Shown: positions 44,640 to 59,040 of the stretch, in pieces
Layout: every line of letters starts with the position of its first letter
Position numbering within the stretch: position 1 is the first letter of the stretch
NCBI GenBank assembly: GCA_028023455.1
Contig: JAQFVV010006306.1
Span: 1,575,001-1,639,000 of the forward strand
Source of the DNA: Epiperipatus broadwayi
Lineage: Eukaryota > Onychophora > Udeonychophora > Euonychophora > Peripatidae
Length of the DNA: 64,000 nt
Direction of reading: 5' to 3'
Notes under the pieces: generated by a model
Database searches by the model: none
The model's input: the letters and a program-made list of their open reading frames with translations, nothing else
Told to the model about the DNA's origin: nothing
Translations under genes and position numbers: made by a program

Positions 44640-45560
44640 AATATATTTGAAACAGAAATAAGTGAAAGTAAAAATTTATAAGAAAAAAAACTTTAATCAT
44701 TAAATGCACACAAGGGCAAAAGCAAAGATGCAGGCTGAAGGGAAAGAAGAGAAATTGAGCAGTGAAAAAGAGCGAACAAATGAGGAAACATAAAAAAACT
44801 ATAGGTAGAGATAACAGAAATGATGGTAGAAGATATGAGTCAGTGGAGGTTGGTAACTATGAAAGCATGACAAGAAAGCAATGAAAGGCTAAAGAACATA
44901 ACTAAAAGTTTGGATAAGCTAATAATGATAGTAGACAAATTAAATGAGATGAGAGGGAAAAGGAAAGAAATAGATATAAATAAATCAGCAGAAGAAAATA
45001 GCATAGATGTTACAAATAAAAATGAATTAGAAAACCAAATGTAATTTTGAACAAAAACAAGAAAATGAGGTTGCTTCAAGAATTAAGCTGGAAACAGAAA
45101 TTATTTTTAACTTAAAGGATAAGCCTGGATATGAAAATAAATCTATATTAGAAAGAGAATTAAGTGAGAAGGGAATAGAAAGAGTAGAGATAGCAGAATT
45201 AAAAGACAATGAAAAGAAAGGTATATCAGAAAATAAAGACATAATCATGACAGGGAATTAAAACATAAAAATGAATGTGTACTTAAAGAAGAACCCTGTT
45301 AAAATCAAGAAAGGTATAAGAATAAAAATAAGTGCTTAAATGAAAGCAGTCAAGAGAATGGTAGAGTTTATGAAAGCATTTGACAATACAAGACTTGAGT
45401 ATAGAACTAAAGGTGAGAGATTTAAACCTTTTGAAAGAGAAAAAAGTATAGATGTTATGAATGTTTTAAATTACAGTGGGGATCAAAATGATTGGAATAA
45501 AAAATAATAGACATGGATCGTCATATAGTGGTAAAAGAAGGGGAAATATCAAATGTAATA
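44640..45560 (+). pseudogene. Purine-rich decayed coding stretch, retroelement-like
   Basis: A strongly purine-biased top strand with broken Lys/Glu-rich frames (for example LERELSEKGIERVEIAELKD near 45150). A CYEC pair appears in a short frame near 45455, faintly like a zinc knuckle. The composition resembles ORF1/gag-type proteins and the LINE at 7298-8415. Family not identified. Confidence 0.25.
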
Positions 45561-45905
45561 TTCGCGAACTGGAAACTAATCGCCTGAAACACTAACCCTG
45601 GCATAGAAATGGCTTAAGATTCTCTGCTCCAAGTGAGAATGACAGAAGTAAAAAGGAGCCACCTAACAAGAATTAGGCTAGTTAATTTAAAAGAAATGGG
45701 ACAGACTTGTAGGTGATGGAAATAAGTCAACACTCAGACTATGAAAAAGGAAATAATGTTAGTAAATAAAAAATTTATGAGAGAGATAAAGTTGGATAAA
45801 CAAAATGAAATGTTTTGTGGAAAAAGTAATGACATAAGGTGGAGAAAGAGGGAAATTTTCTTGGAATCTAGACATGAATGTAAATAAATTAATAATTTAA
45901 ATGGA

Positions 45906-46190
45906 ATAACTGAAACACAGGCTTATTATATACCTGTGTCTATATATGTAATATATAGGGTATATGAGCACAGACTTTCACATGACCCACCACTCTCCAC
46001 TCTATCTAATAACACTGATACACCTAAACACATATATGTTGAAAAGATAAATAATCACCAATATCGTATTTCATGCTAAACCAGCATATTGGTGATTATT
46101 TATCTTTTCAACATATGTGTTTAGGTGTATCAGTGTTATTAGATAGAGTGAAGAGTTGTGTGACAGTCTGTGCTCATATACCCTATATAA
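45906..46190. mobile_element. Family T element T7: palindromic, with target duplication
   Basis: A minus-sense arm (45906-46084) and a plus-sense arm (46085-46190) of family T are joined at ...AAACCAGC|ATATTGGTGATT. The plus arm starts within 3 nt of the predicted ribozyme cleavage point (A^TTGG). ATAATTTAAATGGA flanks both ends (45892-45905 and 46187-46200). The arms are nearly identical where they overlap. The CTGATGA core has been lost at the junction. Confidence 0.75.
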
Positions 46191-46199
46191 TTTAAATGG

Positions 46200-47510
46200 A
46201 GTAATGGTTTAGGAGTTCATATATAATGTGCCAGGCATTATCAAATGTCCATGCACAAAGTCTGCTGTAAAGAAAATTACAACAGATAAACATGTAAATT
46301 TGTATATATTAAGCACCACGAATATATAAATGTGCTACATTAATAATGGAAGTTGGATCTGAGCATTAAAATACCCACACATGCCAATTTAAAGTAACAT
46401 GATATTGTACACAAATACATGTATGATAAACTCTTGTATTTATTTATTTTTTTGTATATTTTAAAGATATGTCATTTGTTTTTGCTTTTCTCTGAAAAAC
46501 TCAAATAGAGAAAGCAAACTTTGTTGACCAAAAAAGATCATGTTGTTGGAACATATTAATAAAATAAATAATTAAAGTAATTGTTCCAACATACTTCCAT
46601 ATATTTTTTAATTACTTTTCTAAAAACTGTAATTTTATTTCGTAAGCAAAGAATGTTAATTGCTTCAAAACTCTAGTCAAAAAGCAAAATGTTTGATGAT
46701 CAATGCTATAATTAAAATGTTATCTTTTTTTTATAAAATAAAAATTCTTTTGAATTGATTCTGTAATCAAGTGGTCTGAGTATTCAAGATGAAAACTAAT
46801 CATTATATCAAACCCTAAAATGTAGAATTTAATCAGAAAAATAGAAGGGAATGTTTATAATCTGAATGATAAGACAAATTAAAGGGGTTGGCTGATTCAT
46901 ACTTTTCAGGGGGGTACCTGAATTGGTTCTGTTTGGATGGGGTTGATAGGTTTTAGTCAGTGCTGTGGAATTCAGTTCATTTCTTTCTTTGGCATTCATT
47001 CTGGCCAAGTCATTCACTATTTTGGCTTTGGAATTCTTCAATTATCTAGCCACTTAGAGACTAATTTATGGACTAGACTATTGCTGATATTTTCTAAGAA
47101 GAAATCCATTACACAGTTCTTTTAAGAACTCTTGTTTTCTTAAGGATTTAATAAACCATTCAAGATAGTGGATGAACATTTAATAATAATTATTGCATTA
47201 TACCAGATAGAAAATACGGAGAAATCTACCAGAGCTTCCACTAAAATGATCATGGGGTAGAAAACCAGCTGGTGGACCTGCCCTTTCTCTGTCAAAATCA
47301 CCAAGATGTGATCACGCCAGTTCCATCCAGCCATGCTGATGACAAAAGCCGCCTTGCCTGTGCCTAAATGAGATGAAATTCTCACCTCCCAGCCAGTTGA
47401 CTTGAAGCCCACCCAGGGGAAGATGAAGATGCCTACATAATTTTATTTTTTAAAAAAAATATTATATTAATATTGAATTAATTAATTCTGATATTTCCGA
47501 TAATTAGAAA
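46200..47510. other. Unassigned sequence
   Basis: Includes a GC-richer patch (47210-47430) with a 90-codon minus frame (MGFKSTGWEVRISSHLGTGK...) that has no recognisable domain, and opposing short frames around 46829-47125. Nothing can be assigned. Confidence 0.3.
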
Positions 47511-47511
47511 T

Positions 47512-47732
<221 letters not shown>

Positions 47733-47759
47733 CATTTAAGAAAGAGAGAGAGAGAGTTG

Positions 47760-48610
47760 TCTCTCACATATATATATATTGAATTTATGGTTATTACAGG
47801 CATAATGATACAGCTTTTACTTAAATCTTTTAATTCATTTTTCTATCCCAAATTCTAGTATTTTCAGCAAAGGTTGCAATTAGTTTTTTTTTTTGTTGCT
47901 GCTTGTTTTTCTTCTTATTGAAAATTGTCATACATAAATATACATGTGTATATATGCACACATACACTTGTAATATTCGGTAAATACGACACATGTTGAG
48001 TGTCTAAAATGTATTTATCTGTATATCGTTTTAAGTTATTTTTTTGTCACTGTGGTACCTTATGAAAAGTGTCAAAGGGGTTTATTCATTGTAAATTTCC
48101 CATAAGCAAGTCTACTAATAACTTTACATTTAGAATTATATGAGTGTATAATTGTGCTGCACGTATATACATGTATAAGAATTTATCATAAAAGGCAAAT
48201 TGATACAGCACCTCATGTTGAGTGCTCTGTGATATCTGAGCGAACGCAACCTTATTGACATGTTGTAAAATATGAAATTAATGAAATATTTTATAGTGCA
48301 ATATTTTATATGTATGCATAGTTTTTATTATATTTGCTATCAATAAAAAAGGTTTTACAGTCCTGAGTAGAAGTGTATGCCTGTATAACTGAAATTTTTT
48401 TATCTGAGAAATATATATATATCAAATCACACAAAGTATAACTTATTTCTACAGGGTAAAAAGCTCAGACCACTTCCATTCATTATGAAACATTATAAAT
48501 ATCTTTAGGGATTTATTATTTTATTTATTCATTTAGAATTGTATTTATATTTTATCTATTTCAACGCATCAAATATATATATATGCGTTTGTGATAATAA
48601 TTCATTTATT
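47760..48610. other. AT-rich spacer, nothing recognised
   Basis: No supported feature between the microsatellite and the RTE 3' end. Confidence 0.5.
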
Positions 48611-48619
48611 TATTTTTTA

Positions 48620-50975
48620 TTCATCATCATCATCATCAACCATTATCAATCCACTGCAGGATAAAGGTCTCTCCAAGTTTAATCCATCTTCTCCAATCTT
48701 TAGCTTCTCTTCTCCACAACACCCCTGCACATTTTCTTATTTTATCCCTCCATCTCACATGTGGTCTCTTTCTGGGTCTTTTACAATCTCTTGGAATCCA
48801 GTCTAAAATTTCAATTGTCCATCTATTATCATCTCTTCTAGCAGTATATCCAGCCCAACTCCATTTCAATCTTTTAATTTTTTCAATAAGGTCAGTAACA
48901 CCTGTTTGTTGTCTTACCCATACATTGCGTTTTCAATCTCTTGTTACTCCCAACATACATCTCTCCCTACTCCTTTGAGTGGTCTGAAGTCTCTGTATTG
49001 CTCTTCTATTAAGTGTCCAAGTATCAGATCCATAAGTAAGAACTGGTAAAACACATTTGTTAAAAACCATCCTTTTCAAACACATAGGCATATTTCCTTT
49101 TAGTATCAAGTTATTTCTACCAAAAGCACTCCAACCAATTTTAATTCTATGATTAATTTCCTCCATTATGTTTCCATCTGTATTAATAATCTGACCAAGG
49201 TATTTGTAACTGTTAACTTCTTCTAATTCTTCATAATCAATCTTTATTTTCATATTTTGAGCAAATCGATTAAACATTACTTTAGTCTTTTTAACATTTA
49301 TCTTTAGTCCTACTTTCATCTGCTAACTCCTGCAACATTTTCTGCAGCTCTGAAGCATTATTTGCAAAAACAACTACATCATCTGCGAAATCTAAATGAC
49401 TTAAATACTCTCCATTTACTTTCACTCCTTTAGTTTCCCATTTTAATCCACAAAATACTTCTTGCAGCACTGCTGTAAAGAGTTTTGGAGATATGGAGTC
49501 ACCTTGTCTTACACCTTTCTCAATGTTGATTTTTCCAGTATCATTATGTAATCTAATTGTTGCTGTTGCATTTTTATAAATATTCTTTAAAATATGACAA
49601 TATCCTGGATCTATAACTTGATGATCCAATGCTTTAATCACTGAAAATAATGTGTATAGAATCGAATGCCTTTTCATAATCTACTAATCCAAAACATAAT
49701 GACAACTCATATTCGTTTGTCCTTTCTATGACTTCTCTCAATACCTGGATATGATCTATTGTACTAAAACCACTTTTAAATCCAGCTTGTTCTCTTGGTT
49801 GGTGGAAATCCAAAGTTCTCTGTAGACGAGTTGTAATTATCTTGGTAAAAATTTTATATAAAACTGATAAAAGGCTGATAGGTCTGTAATTTCTAATATC
49901 TTCTTTATCACCTTTTTTAAATATTAATATTATTACTGCATTCTTCCAATCTTCTGGTACATCTTTATCATTTAGACATTTGGTATATAACTTTGCTAAA
50001 ATTGTTTCTATTTCTTCACCTGCTTCTTTTAATATATCAATTATAATTCCATCACTTCCTGGAGCCTTTCCTTTCTTCATACACTTAATTGCATGTCTCA
50101 CTTCTTCATTTAAAATTCTGGGCAATTCGGAAGATGTAATAGATATAGGAGGTACTTGTTCTTTATTACTATATAATTCTTGATAAAAATCTTCTACCAA
50201 TTTCATGATGTCATCTCTCTTTTTAGTAATAATTCCATCTTTTTTTCTTATTGCAGATATAAATTTCCTACCAATACCAAAATGTTGTTTAACATTTTTG
50301 AGACTTTTATTTTCTTCTACAGCTTTCCTTGCTATTTCACAGTTATACTTTCTTATATCATTTTCAACTCTTTTCCGTACCATTTTACAAAATTCGAGAT
50401 ATTCAATTCTTTTTAATACATCATTTTTGTATATTTTCATATTCCTTCTTTTCTTCATAAATTCTCTAGTCTCAGTAGAAATTTTATTAGTCAATTGCTG
50501 CTTTTTTCTACCAGCTATGTTTGTTGCAGTTTTTAAAAGTGCATCAGTTATTTTCATATTAATTTCATTCAAATCTGAATCATGTTCAAAATCTCCTGAC
50601 ACTTGAAACCTATTTGTAAGTTCTAATTTAAATTCATTAGAATGTTTATGAAGATTAGGAATATCAACTGTAAATATTGGTTTTTCTTAATAATTTTTGT
50701 CTCTCTAGTTTTACATTATCACGTAACTTACACCTTACTAATCGATGATCACTTCCTGTGTTAAATTTATTAAGAACATTACAATCTTGAAATATGTATT
50801 TTCTGTTAGTCAAAATATAATCCAATTCTGCTGTACCTTCATTTGGATGCTTTCATGTCCATTTCCTTTTAACATTTTTCTCAAAAAATGAATTCATAAT
50901 ATAAAGTTTTTCTTTTTCTGCAAACTCCACAAGTCTATGTCCTCTCTCATTATATCATTATAAGTATAAAATGGT
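48620..50975 (-). pseudogene. RTE-type LINE, long but broken (endonuclease C-terminus, RT, tail)
   Basis: Read on minus. 50975-50640: C-terminus of an APE-like endonuclease, with RGHRLVEFAEKEKLYIMNSF, an in-frame stop replacing Trp in WTWKHP, ELDYILTNRKY and GSDHRLVR, whose SDH is the catalytic motif. 50602-49634: RT N-terminal blocks (GKAPGSDGI, ILIFKKGDKEDIRNYRPISL, QAGFKSGFSTIDHI, LVDYEKAFDSI). 49677-49291: GVRQGDSISP and FADDVVVF with the catalytic Asp pair. 49319-48933: VNVKKTKVM, LGQIINTDG, LTYGSDTWTL. 48869-48636: WSWAGYTARRDDNRW, the RTE C-terminus. At least three frameshifts plus stops. The 3' end on minus is a (TGA)n run, GGTTGATGATGATGATGA, typical of RTE. 5'-truncated within the endonuclease. 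Not functional as read. A second 3' fragment is at 16370-16790. Confidence 0.92.
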
Positions 50976-50999
50976 GGTGGGTATTTGGGATTAAATAAA

Positions 51000-53570
51000 G
51001 ATTTAATCATAATATTAAATTGGTTTTGTCTTCATATTATTATTTATTTGATAAAATGTACTCTTTCCTTATCAATCACCTACCTATTATAACCATTTAA
51101 CTTACCCATTGAAGACCCTAGATGTAGAAGGACTGAGCTAGCTAGCCACATGGGATATCGCTCTTCTGGGGTGTTAAATCTTATTCTCATGCTCCACTGA
51201 ACATATGGTATTGCATATCCTTCTAGGAAAGGGGGAAATTCATTTTCATTTTTTTCTAGGAGTGGCATGCAAAAGCTATTTGTAAATAGACTTTTCAAAG
51301 ATGTGTACTTACCATAGGTTCTAAACATTCGGGCATTCGAGAAGGATATTAACTAAAGGGGTTTTTAATTGGAAGAGTCCTGTCAATTCACTCTATCACT
51401 TTAGCTGGAAGTACCAATATATATGAATACAGACAAATGGCTAAATTGGTATCCATTTCTTTCCCTGTTAAATATTGATCACTTCATGCTTAGTGCAAGA
51501 TTAGGAGCAGAATTATGCAGGGATGTATGGTCCAGTACAATAAGAATAAATAAAATAAAACATATTTGAGAAGTAATAATACACACATATTAATAAAAAT
51601 CAGACTAAATAATGTTCATGAAGAGTGATAAAAAAATAAAAGGAAATAATTGAAATAAACAGGAATGAGTAAATAAATAAATATAAATAATCATAGTATA
51701 AATGTGGATTGCCAAGGGAATTGGAGTTGAGAGGAGTATGGAAAGAGAGAGTGAAGGTTGAGGGAAGCATAATATGTATCAGTGGTTGGCTGTGTGAAAA
51801 TAGCATCCATAATGGATGAAATAGGGGATCAATTTTCAATGTGAGGTTTCAGTAGAAAAATTCCTGGGACCATCAAAAATTCTCTGGGTGAAATAGTCCC
51901 GATTTTTATTGGAAATGTGTGCACCAGGAACAACCAGAATAAGCTGCAAATCAGTTTTTTGGAGGTTAATCCCCACATCTCATCATAAGTATTGCCAATA
52001 GCATAAGCTGACTAGGTCAGTCAAGGAATCCTGCCATTCACAGTGACCATTTGTTTCTACTTTCGAGGATAGAGACCAGTGGGAGCAAGTCATGGGCTCA
52101 TCCAAATGTCTGGTAGAAAAACCCAGCATAGAACATTTTTATATAAATGTGTAAGTCAGTATAAGTCAGGCAAATCTTGAATCTGCCTCAGTCATGTTGT
52201 TTCTTGTGGCGATCATGCAAGACATGATTGTTGAAATCAATATTGTACAGCCTATAAGGAAGAGTAGTCAAGAAAGATCACCCTCAGTGCTAGAGATATG
52301 GCAGCAGCTCCAAAACATATTTGACAAAAGGCAGAAACCTAAGTAAAAATTTAAAAGCTGTGATATAGAAACAAATAATTATTAGTAATTAAAGGTGAAA
52401 GTATAGAGAAATTATTAAACATAAAATGGTCAAAAGATGTATTTTACTCTCAAACAGAGTGTGGTATAATGTACCACTAGTGAACAGTGTTACACGTTCG
52501 TAAGTTTTATAAAAGTAAAATTTTAATATAAATTCTATTTATAAGCAGTTAAAGAGTTTTAAACAAAAATACTGCGGAATTATTTATCAAGAAATGATTG
52601 AAGTAAAAATCTCATTGAAAGTAATAATTAAGAGTTTAAGAAATAAAAATATAATTTAGAAGAGTTTAAAACAGAGACGTTTAATTTAGAGATTTAAAGT
52701 TCTTTTTACTTTTAAAAAATGCAGATCACCAAAAGACAAAGTGCTGCATCATTTTGTTAGTATAAAGTTTTAATAGCTAAAGAGCAATAGAGGGAGGAAA
52801 AATTTAACTAAGTAAAAAATTAAAATTAGAGTTCTCCCTTTTCATGAATTAAAACACAGAGAGAAAATGTGTGTATGTAAAACTAAAAAATTGAGTTGTA
52901 AAAGGAAAGCATACAAATTAAAATTCACTTAAAGATTGCTTGGCTGATAAATTAAAGAAAGTGAATAAGTATCATTTGCAATAAGGAAAGCACAATGAAA
53001 AGTAATTTGAAACGATATCTTATCTATAGACTAAATTAATTTACACAGGTATGCAGATTAAAAACAACCGGAAAATAATTAATAAAATTTACAAATTAAT
53101 TAAACTAGATGAAAAGTAATAACCAGTGAAACAATAGACAAGACTCAGGTAAAAGGACCGAAAATCAATTCATCATTATTACCTGACTCTCTTGATTCTT
53201 GAGTCACAGAGATCATTAAGATTAAAATTTGTATTACTACCATGAAAGAGTTCCGGCAAAGAAAAGATAGGAATACCACATCCCCAGAATGTAGTCAGTT
53301 GTCTTCACATTCACCGAAGAACCATCTAATACCATGCAGTGCTAAGCAGTTACCAGAGTATGCAACTTGTCTCCAGTCCCAGTTCCCTATAACACCAGAG
53401 ACCCTCCATCTAAGAGTCATGCCCACATAATAATCTGAACTGTCAGGTCTATCTCAATCAACACCAAAGTCATCCAGGAGGCAAAACCAAAAGTGAAACC
53501 AAAATCCAAACAATTGGTAATCAATCAAACAGGAGAAAGCAAGAAGTCATATCCTTCAGAGTGCCTAGGT
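51000..53570. other. Unassigned sequence
   Basis: Contains GC-richer patches (51100-51350, 51850-52320, 53200-53560) with short frames such as 51328-51080 (minus) and 53242-53430 (plus), none with a recognisable domain. These could be decayed transposon or gene pieces. Confidence 0.3.
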
Positions 53571-53571
53571 A

Positions 53572-54416
53572 AATATAAATTTCATATTCCCATTCATAAA
53601 CTAAAGTTTTCAAATAAAAATACTTTGTTAGACATTGAAAGTCAGAGCAATCTTTAAGTTCCATAATTATCTTTGAGTGTTTTACGTAATCATCAATAAG
53701 TGTTCCCTATAATTACCATCTACAATGAATTCTAGTATTGCGTGTATTTAATCTTCTCATAATAGGTACCAAAAGCGTTCCTTAAGTAATGGACTATATT
53801 TAGATGTGTGTGTGTGCATATTCATATTTATAATGTGTAATTAAATCAATCTTTATTATCATGTATTTATTAAGAGTGTGCTTGAAACAAAAATATAATT
53901 TCCTTTATTATAATGTTTTAGCCTTATGTTTGATCAAAATGTCTTGAAATAAATTATTTGTTTGCTAATTAATATTGGTCAGTTCTTTTAAATAATTACA
54001 TCACTAATAGACAATATATAGTTAAGTGTAGCCACTAAATAGTCTAATATGTTTTATTCCCCGTAATAAAGTGAAGAGCTAGCTAGGAATTAACCAAGTA
54101 GTAAATTGTTTGCCTGTTGTCTAAGCATGCTAATTATAGTTTTTGATTAGCTGACCTGAGGTTTTACCTCACAACAAATAAATATGCTTTGGGTGGCAGG
54201 GGTTTGAATTTATCACCTGAGAAGTTCTCTAGCCTGTACATGTGGCTGCTGGTTATACTTTGTATAGCCTCAGCCTGGTTATATTTGCCGTTGGTCTTAT
54301 CAACCTTGTGTATTTGACTTCTCCCCTTGGGGAACAAGTGTGCTATGATAATAAAAGTGCAACTGGAGTAGATCGAGATTTAATAATTTTTTTTAAAAAA
54401 TTATAAAATCAGAGTG
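53572..54416 (+). repeat. Duplicated block, copy 2
   Basis: Second copy of the block at 43512-44333, same orientation, ~10 kb away. It lacks the minisatellite and the upstream 40.2-43.5 kb sequence. Confidence 0.85.
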
Positions 54417-54449
54417 TGCTAAACACCTATTTATATTTTTAAATATTAA

Positions 54450-54655
54450 GTGTAATAATGCTCAAGGTTATATGCATTTATAAAACCATTAGAAACCAGT
54501 CCAACACTTTGGATAATCCCAATATAGATAACAACAATCTCAAACTGTTGTCATTGTTACAGTTAAAAGGAGGTTGCCTTGACAACAATTTGAGATTGTT
54601 GATTGTTATCTAGATTGGGATTGTCTAAGTTTTGACTGGTTTCTAATGATATTTA
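54450..54655. mobile_element. Family G palindromic copy
   Basis: TAGAAACCAGTCCAACACTT...AACAATCTCAAACTGTTGTC is mirrored by GACAACAATTTGAGATTGTT...TTGACTGGTTTCTAATGAT. Both arms are family G sequence, giving a head-to-head pair. Confidence 0.7.
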
Positions 54656-57352
54656 AATATATATAAAAATCTTGAATTACGTAATGAAAAAACATGAGAT
54701 TCCCTACTGTGGAAATAAAACTATCCCAGAGCATTTTCTTGTAGCTGTAACCTAAAATTTTTCACTTAGTCAAATTAATTATTGCAGTTTCTATCTATCA
54801 TTTTCCAAATTGTTCAGTATTATTAAAGAATATAAAGCAAATGTATTTTCTTTAACATAAAAGTTACTAAAAACTGAATATGTTATCACCTCATCATGTG
54901 AAAATTGTGATCTGGTAGCAAGCTCATGATGGATTGGACCTAGCTAACACTTAATTTATTATTTTGTTCCAGAATTTTTCATTGTTTTTTTTTGTTTTAG
55001 TTAAAATAATTGCATTTGTTTTTATCTGCATTATTAAAATACTCTTTCTTCAATAAAATTTCAAAAATTTTGAAAATATTTTCCTCTCATGATGTGAAAG
55101 TTTGGTTTCCAGTGGAAAAGAACATAGCTGGCTGAATCTACCATGTTTACGGGTCTAAAAGATGCAGTGACATATAAGATATACCCTTTTTATATATACA
55201 CATTTTGAAGAAAAAATATATTTTCTGCATTTTTTTATGAATTTCTATGATTTACTATACTAATTTTATAATTATTTATTTCCACAAAAAAATGTAACTA
55301 TAGATAATTAGGTACCTTTTAACCCTCATCCTCAAAACCCATCAACTCTTCTCCAGAGCTAAACATGTTATAGATTGTTTCTTTTATTAACTGTATGTTA
55401 TTTATCTTGTGGATACATTTATGTGAGGGATTTTTTTTATATTTTAACCATTTCATTTCAAAATATATTCTTAAAAATTATGAGAATGTTAACTTATTTT
55501 GAATGTTTTGCTCTAATATTATGATAGTATATGTATATTAATATGACTATATTATGTAGCTATATATACTATACATTAATGCTTATATACATGTGTATTT
55601 GTAAAAAAAATTACTTTTGCAAAAAGACAAAATGCATACATGCTTATATTATATATATATATTGTGACCATCTGAATGGGCACAAGGAATTGAGATGCTT
55701 TGTATCTGCATCGAATAGTTATGTTATATTTTTTAAAAAAATGAAATAGCCTTAGAATTTTAAAATTTTTGCTGGAAATTGTTTAAAGCTTAGATATGGA
55801 TTGCTTATGCCATTGATTGACCACTTTATAAGTATTCATTATGATTATTGTGGTTAATGGGGTGTTTAATGTGAGGAAGAGGAATTGTTTATTAATGGAA
55901 TTGATATATTTTGTCAGAAAGATGCAAGGTTATTTTATATTAGTGTAGTATTAGTTGAATGGTTTCAAAATCCTTATTTTTTAATACGTATCCTTTTGTC
56001 AACAATTAATAGCCATTTCAACTATATTTAGTTAAGGTAGTTTAATATTTAGGTTGCAGTACATGTGCATGCATATATGTCTGTATTATGTTTCATTTCA
56101 TTTTCATCTTTTAATAACAGCAAACAATAGTACATTCACAATAAAAACATTTAAATTACAGTAATTATCTTAAATAATTTAACAAATATATATTTCTTTC
56201 CAATGATTAATAGATAGTTGAATCAATGAATTATTTTACAAATCTAATAAATTATTAATCATTTTTGTTTAATAGTTAATTAATATTTATTTTTCTTTCA
56301 AGTTTTTAAAAGCTATTTATTTTATTATTATTATTTTTTTGTCTTGATTTAATTCTAAAAATCAAAATGTTTTTTTTAGAAAAGATTTTTTTTTGAATAT
56401 GTAATTAGCTTAGATAGAAAAGAAGCATGGGAGTAACCTTGTGAAGAGAAATGACCTTTTGCTAAAGAGAGCTATTTAACAAAGATCTCCAGTAAAAATT
56501 TGCTTATTATGTATTGTAATTATAGCCAGTAAACAGTGGCTCATTATTGTGAAAATTAAAGCTAGTTGCTGAAGTCAAATTGATTTTAAAAAGGCTTTGG
56601 AGTAAAACTTCGAAAGGATCTTAAGAAATTTATTATGGGAAAAGTTAATTAGGATGCAATTCTAAATTTTAAAAAAAGGTACATTAGTTTACTTTGCTCT
56701 CCTTAATTTAAACATTTTGAATTAACCTCTTCATAACTATTGCTCTGTTAAAAATGTATGTTGATAACGTCCAGTCTGCATTACTTCATTTAATTATCAT
56801 TTTAAATAAGAATAAATTGCATGAATATTATTGTTGTATCATTAACCAACGTGTGTCTTTTAATATATCTGGAAAACGCATACAGACTATTTTACAGAAT
56901 ATATTTTAATTCTTCACTATTTTCTGTGTTATGTTTTTGTGAGGATTAAACATAAAATTAAGGATATGCATATTTTGATAAATCATGCCATGTTTAAATT
57001 CATCATAAAGAGATGACAGTATTTATTTATCTGGTATTTCTGGAAATAATACGTATTTTAAATGAAGGAAATAAAATGTGAGTTACTTCAAATTAAGTAT
57101 TTGCTTAAATCGAATGGAAGGATAGAAATGCGGGTAATTTTTGTTCTCTTCGATAAAGATGGAATATAAAACAAAGTATTATTAATTGTGGAATTACTAA
57201 GGAATCATGGTATCTTAATTGACAATATTTAAAAATAAACCATGCGTATAATAAACTATAAAGTGTCAAATGCTATTCAAGAAAACTACTACGAATAATT
57301 GGTATTTAATTTAGAACTACAACGGAGAATGTCTTATATTTTCATCATAATA

Positions 57353-57418
57353 AAGGAGAAATTAATTACTTATGTGTGACATAATAAGGAGAAATTAATT
57401 ACTTATGTGTGACATAGT
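57353..57418. repeat. 33-bp tandem duplication
   Basis: Two copies of AAGGAGAAATTAATTACTTA... in direct contact (57353-57385, 57386-57418), differing by one base at the end. Confidence 0.9.
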
Positions 57419-58380
57419 AAACTCAAATAGCTCGGCTATGAACACTGGAGGTGCTAGGTTATATTTAAGTTATGATTATATTTTTTAAGTTATCCTGCAG
57501 AAGTTTATTTTAATTTAAATTCAGTTTGGAATGTGTCCCATATTGTTTCATAAATCTGGAGCAGAGCTTTGCAAGTGAACTTTTATTTTAAGTTACAAAA
57601 CAAATAACTTTTGTTTCTTTATTTTTTTTTATTGCTTGTCATTATTAATGTATATTATAGATAGATAGGCTTACTTATTATTATGTTTTATTTATAATTT
57701 GGGTTATTTTGACCTCCTATATCATCTCCGAAGCATATCCAAATGAGGAATATGCTGGTAAAAATTGATTTTGTACAAATAGGTCTTATTGTTCTTTTAC
57801 GAAGGTAAAAGAAAGAAATATTTTTTTAAAATATATTATTAGAGAGGTTTATATTTATTTTGTATACTTTATTATCTCAAAGTGATAATTTTTTTTTTTT
57901 TAAATCAACGAACGTATAATAGAAATAGTTTGCTAGATATGAAAGAAAGTTTGTTCGTAATAATTATAACCATAAATTTTTAAAGTAACCTAAAGTTTAT
58001 TCTGAATTAAAAGTTATACCTTAATGCAATATTTAATTACCATGTTGCCTGCATAGTGTGTAATTTAGAGTTAATTTTATATATACTTTTGTTCACGGGT
58101 GTGTGTCTGTTTTGCACAATTATGACATTTGTTTGATAAAGTTCAGTTTGTAAATATTTTATGTATAAATTTCGGATGCTGTCATATTCTACTGAGCTGA
58201 ATGGATTAGTATGTTATCTGTATGTATTTATCTGCCAGCATGTATTTATAATGTTCGATATTTAGAAAAGCTTTGAGAATGGAAAGAAATCTGATTGCGT
58301 TCTAATGTTTGTAGGGATAAAAGATTTTGCTTATTTAGTATATGTTTTTCCATGAGTAGAGCCTAGTTTATATTATATGC

Positions 58381-58603
58381 GTATGATTAAATGATATTTT
58401 TTGAAGTTAAGTGATGTTTTCTTAGAGCCCTGGTGATGAGGAAGAAGTCCCCACCAATAGTGTATTTAGAAGTAGATGAGTTATTCTGGAAGTATGATTA
58501 AATAATGTTTAGGAAGTTATGTGACATTTTTCTTATATTCTTAGTGATGAGGAAAGGTTCCCCACCAACAGTGTATTTAGAATCAGATGAATTATTGTAG
58601 AAG
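58381..58603. repeat. 111-bp tandem duplication, diverged
   Basis: GTATGATTAAAT...GTGATGAGGAA...CCCCACCAA...GTGTATTTAGAA occurs at 58381 and again at 58492, about 80% identical. Confidence 0.8.
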
Positions 58604-58889
58604 TGTTCAGTAAGAGTTTATCTGCTCCTCATGTAGATTTCCCTTATAACGTATAGTCTGTATAATCATGAAAATATAGCTCTGTGTTAATTAATATGTG
58701 GCCAGATAAATTGTTAAATTAATTCTTGATGTAATTTTAGTGTCTTATTTTATGGATGAATTACGATATTGTCCGAAATAAAATAATTGTATGATATTTT
58801 CTTAATGAATGGAGAGTTTGTAGAAAAGATTATTTTATATTATTGCTGCTTAAAGATGCACACACACACGTAATATAAATAATATCGCG

Positions 58890-59040
58890 TATATAAAGTA
58901 TAGAGTTATTGAAATTAAAATGAGAAATAAATGTTTCGAAATACATTACATCCATTTAAATAGAAGTATAAAGTTATTGAGATTAAAACAGGAAATAAAT
59001 ATTTTAAAATACAGTGTATTTATTTAAATAAAGGTTATAA
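58890..59040. repeat. ~75-bp tandem duplication, diverged
   Basis: AGTATAGAGTTATTGAAATTAAAA... and AGTATAAAGTTATTGAGATTAAAA... follow each other, both continuing through GAAATAAAT and ATTTAAATA. Confidence 0.7.

Noticed and set aside
49980-50606. Three plus-strand frames opposite the RTE reverse transcriptase
   Set aside because: Antisense shadows; the minus strand encodes recognisable RT blocks.
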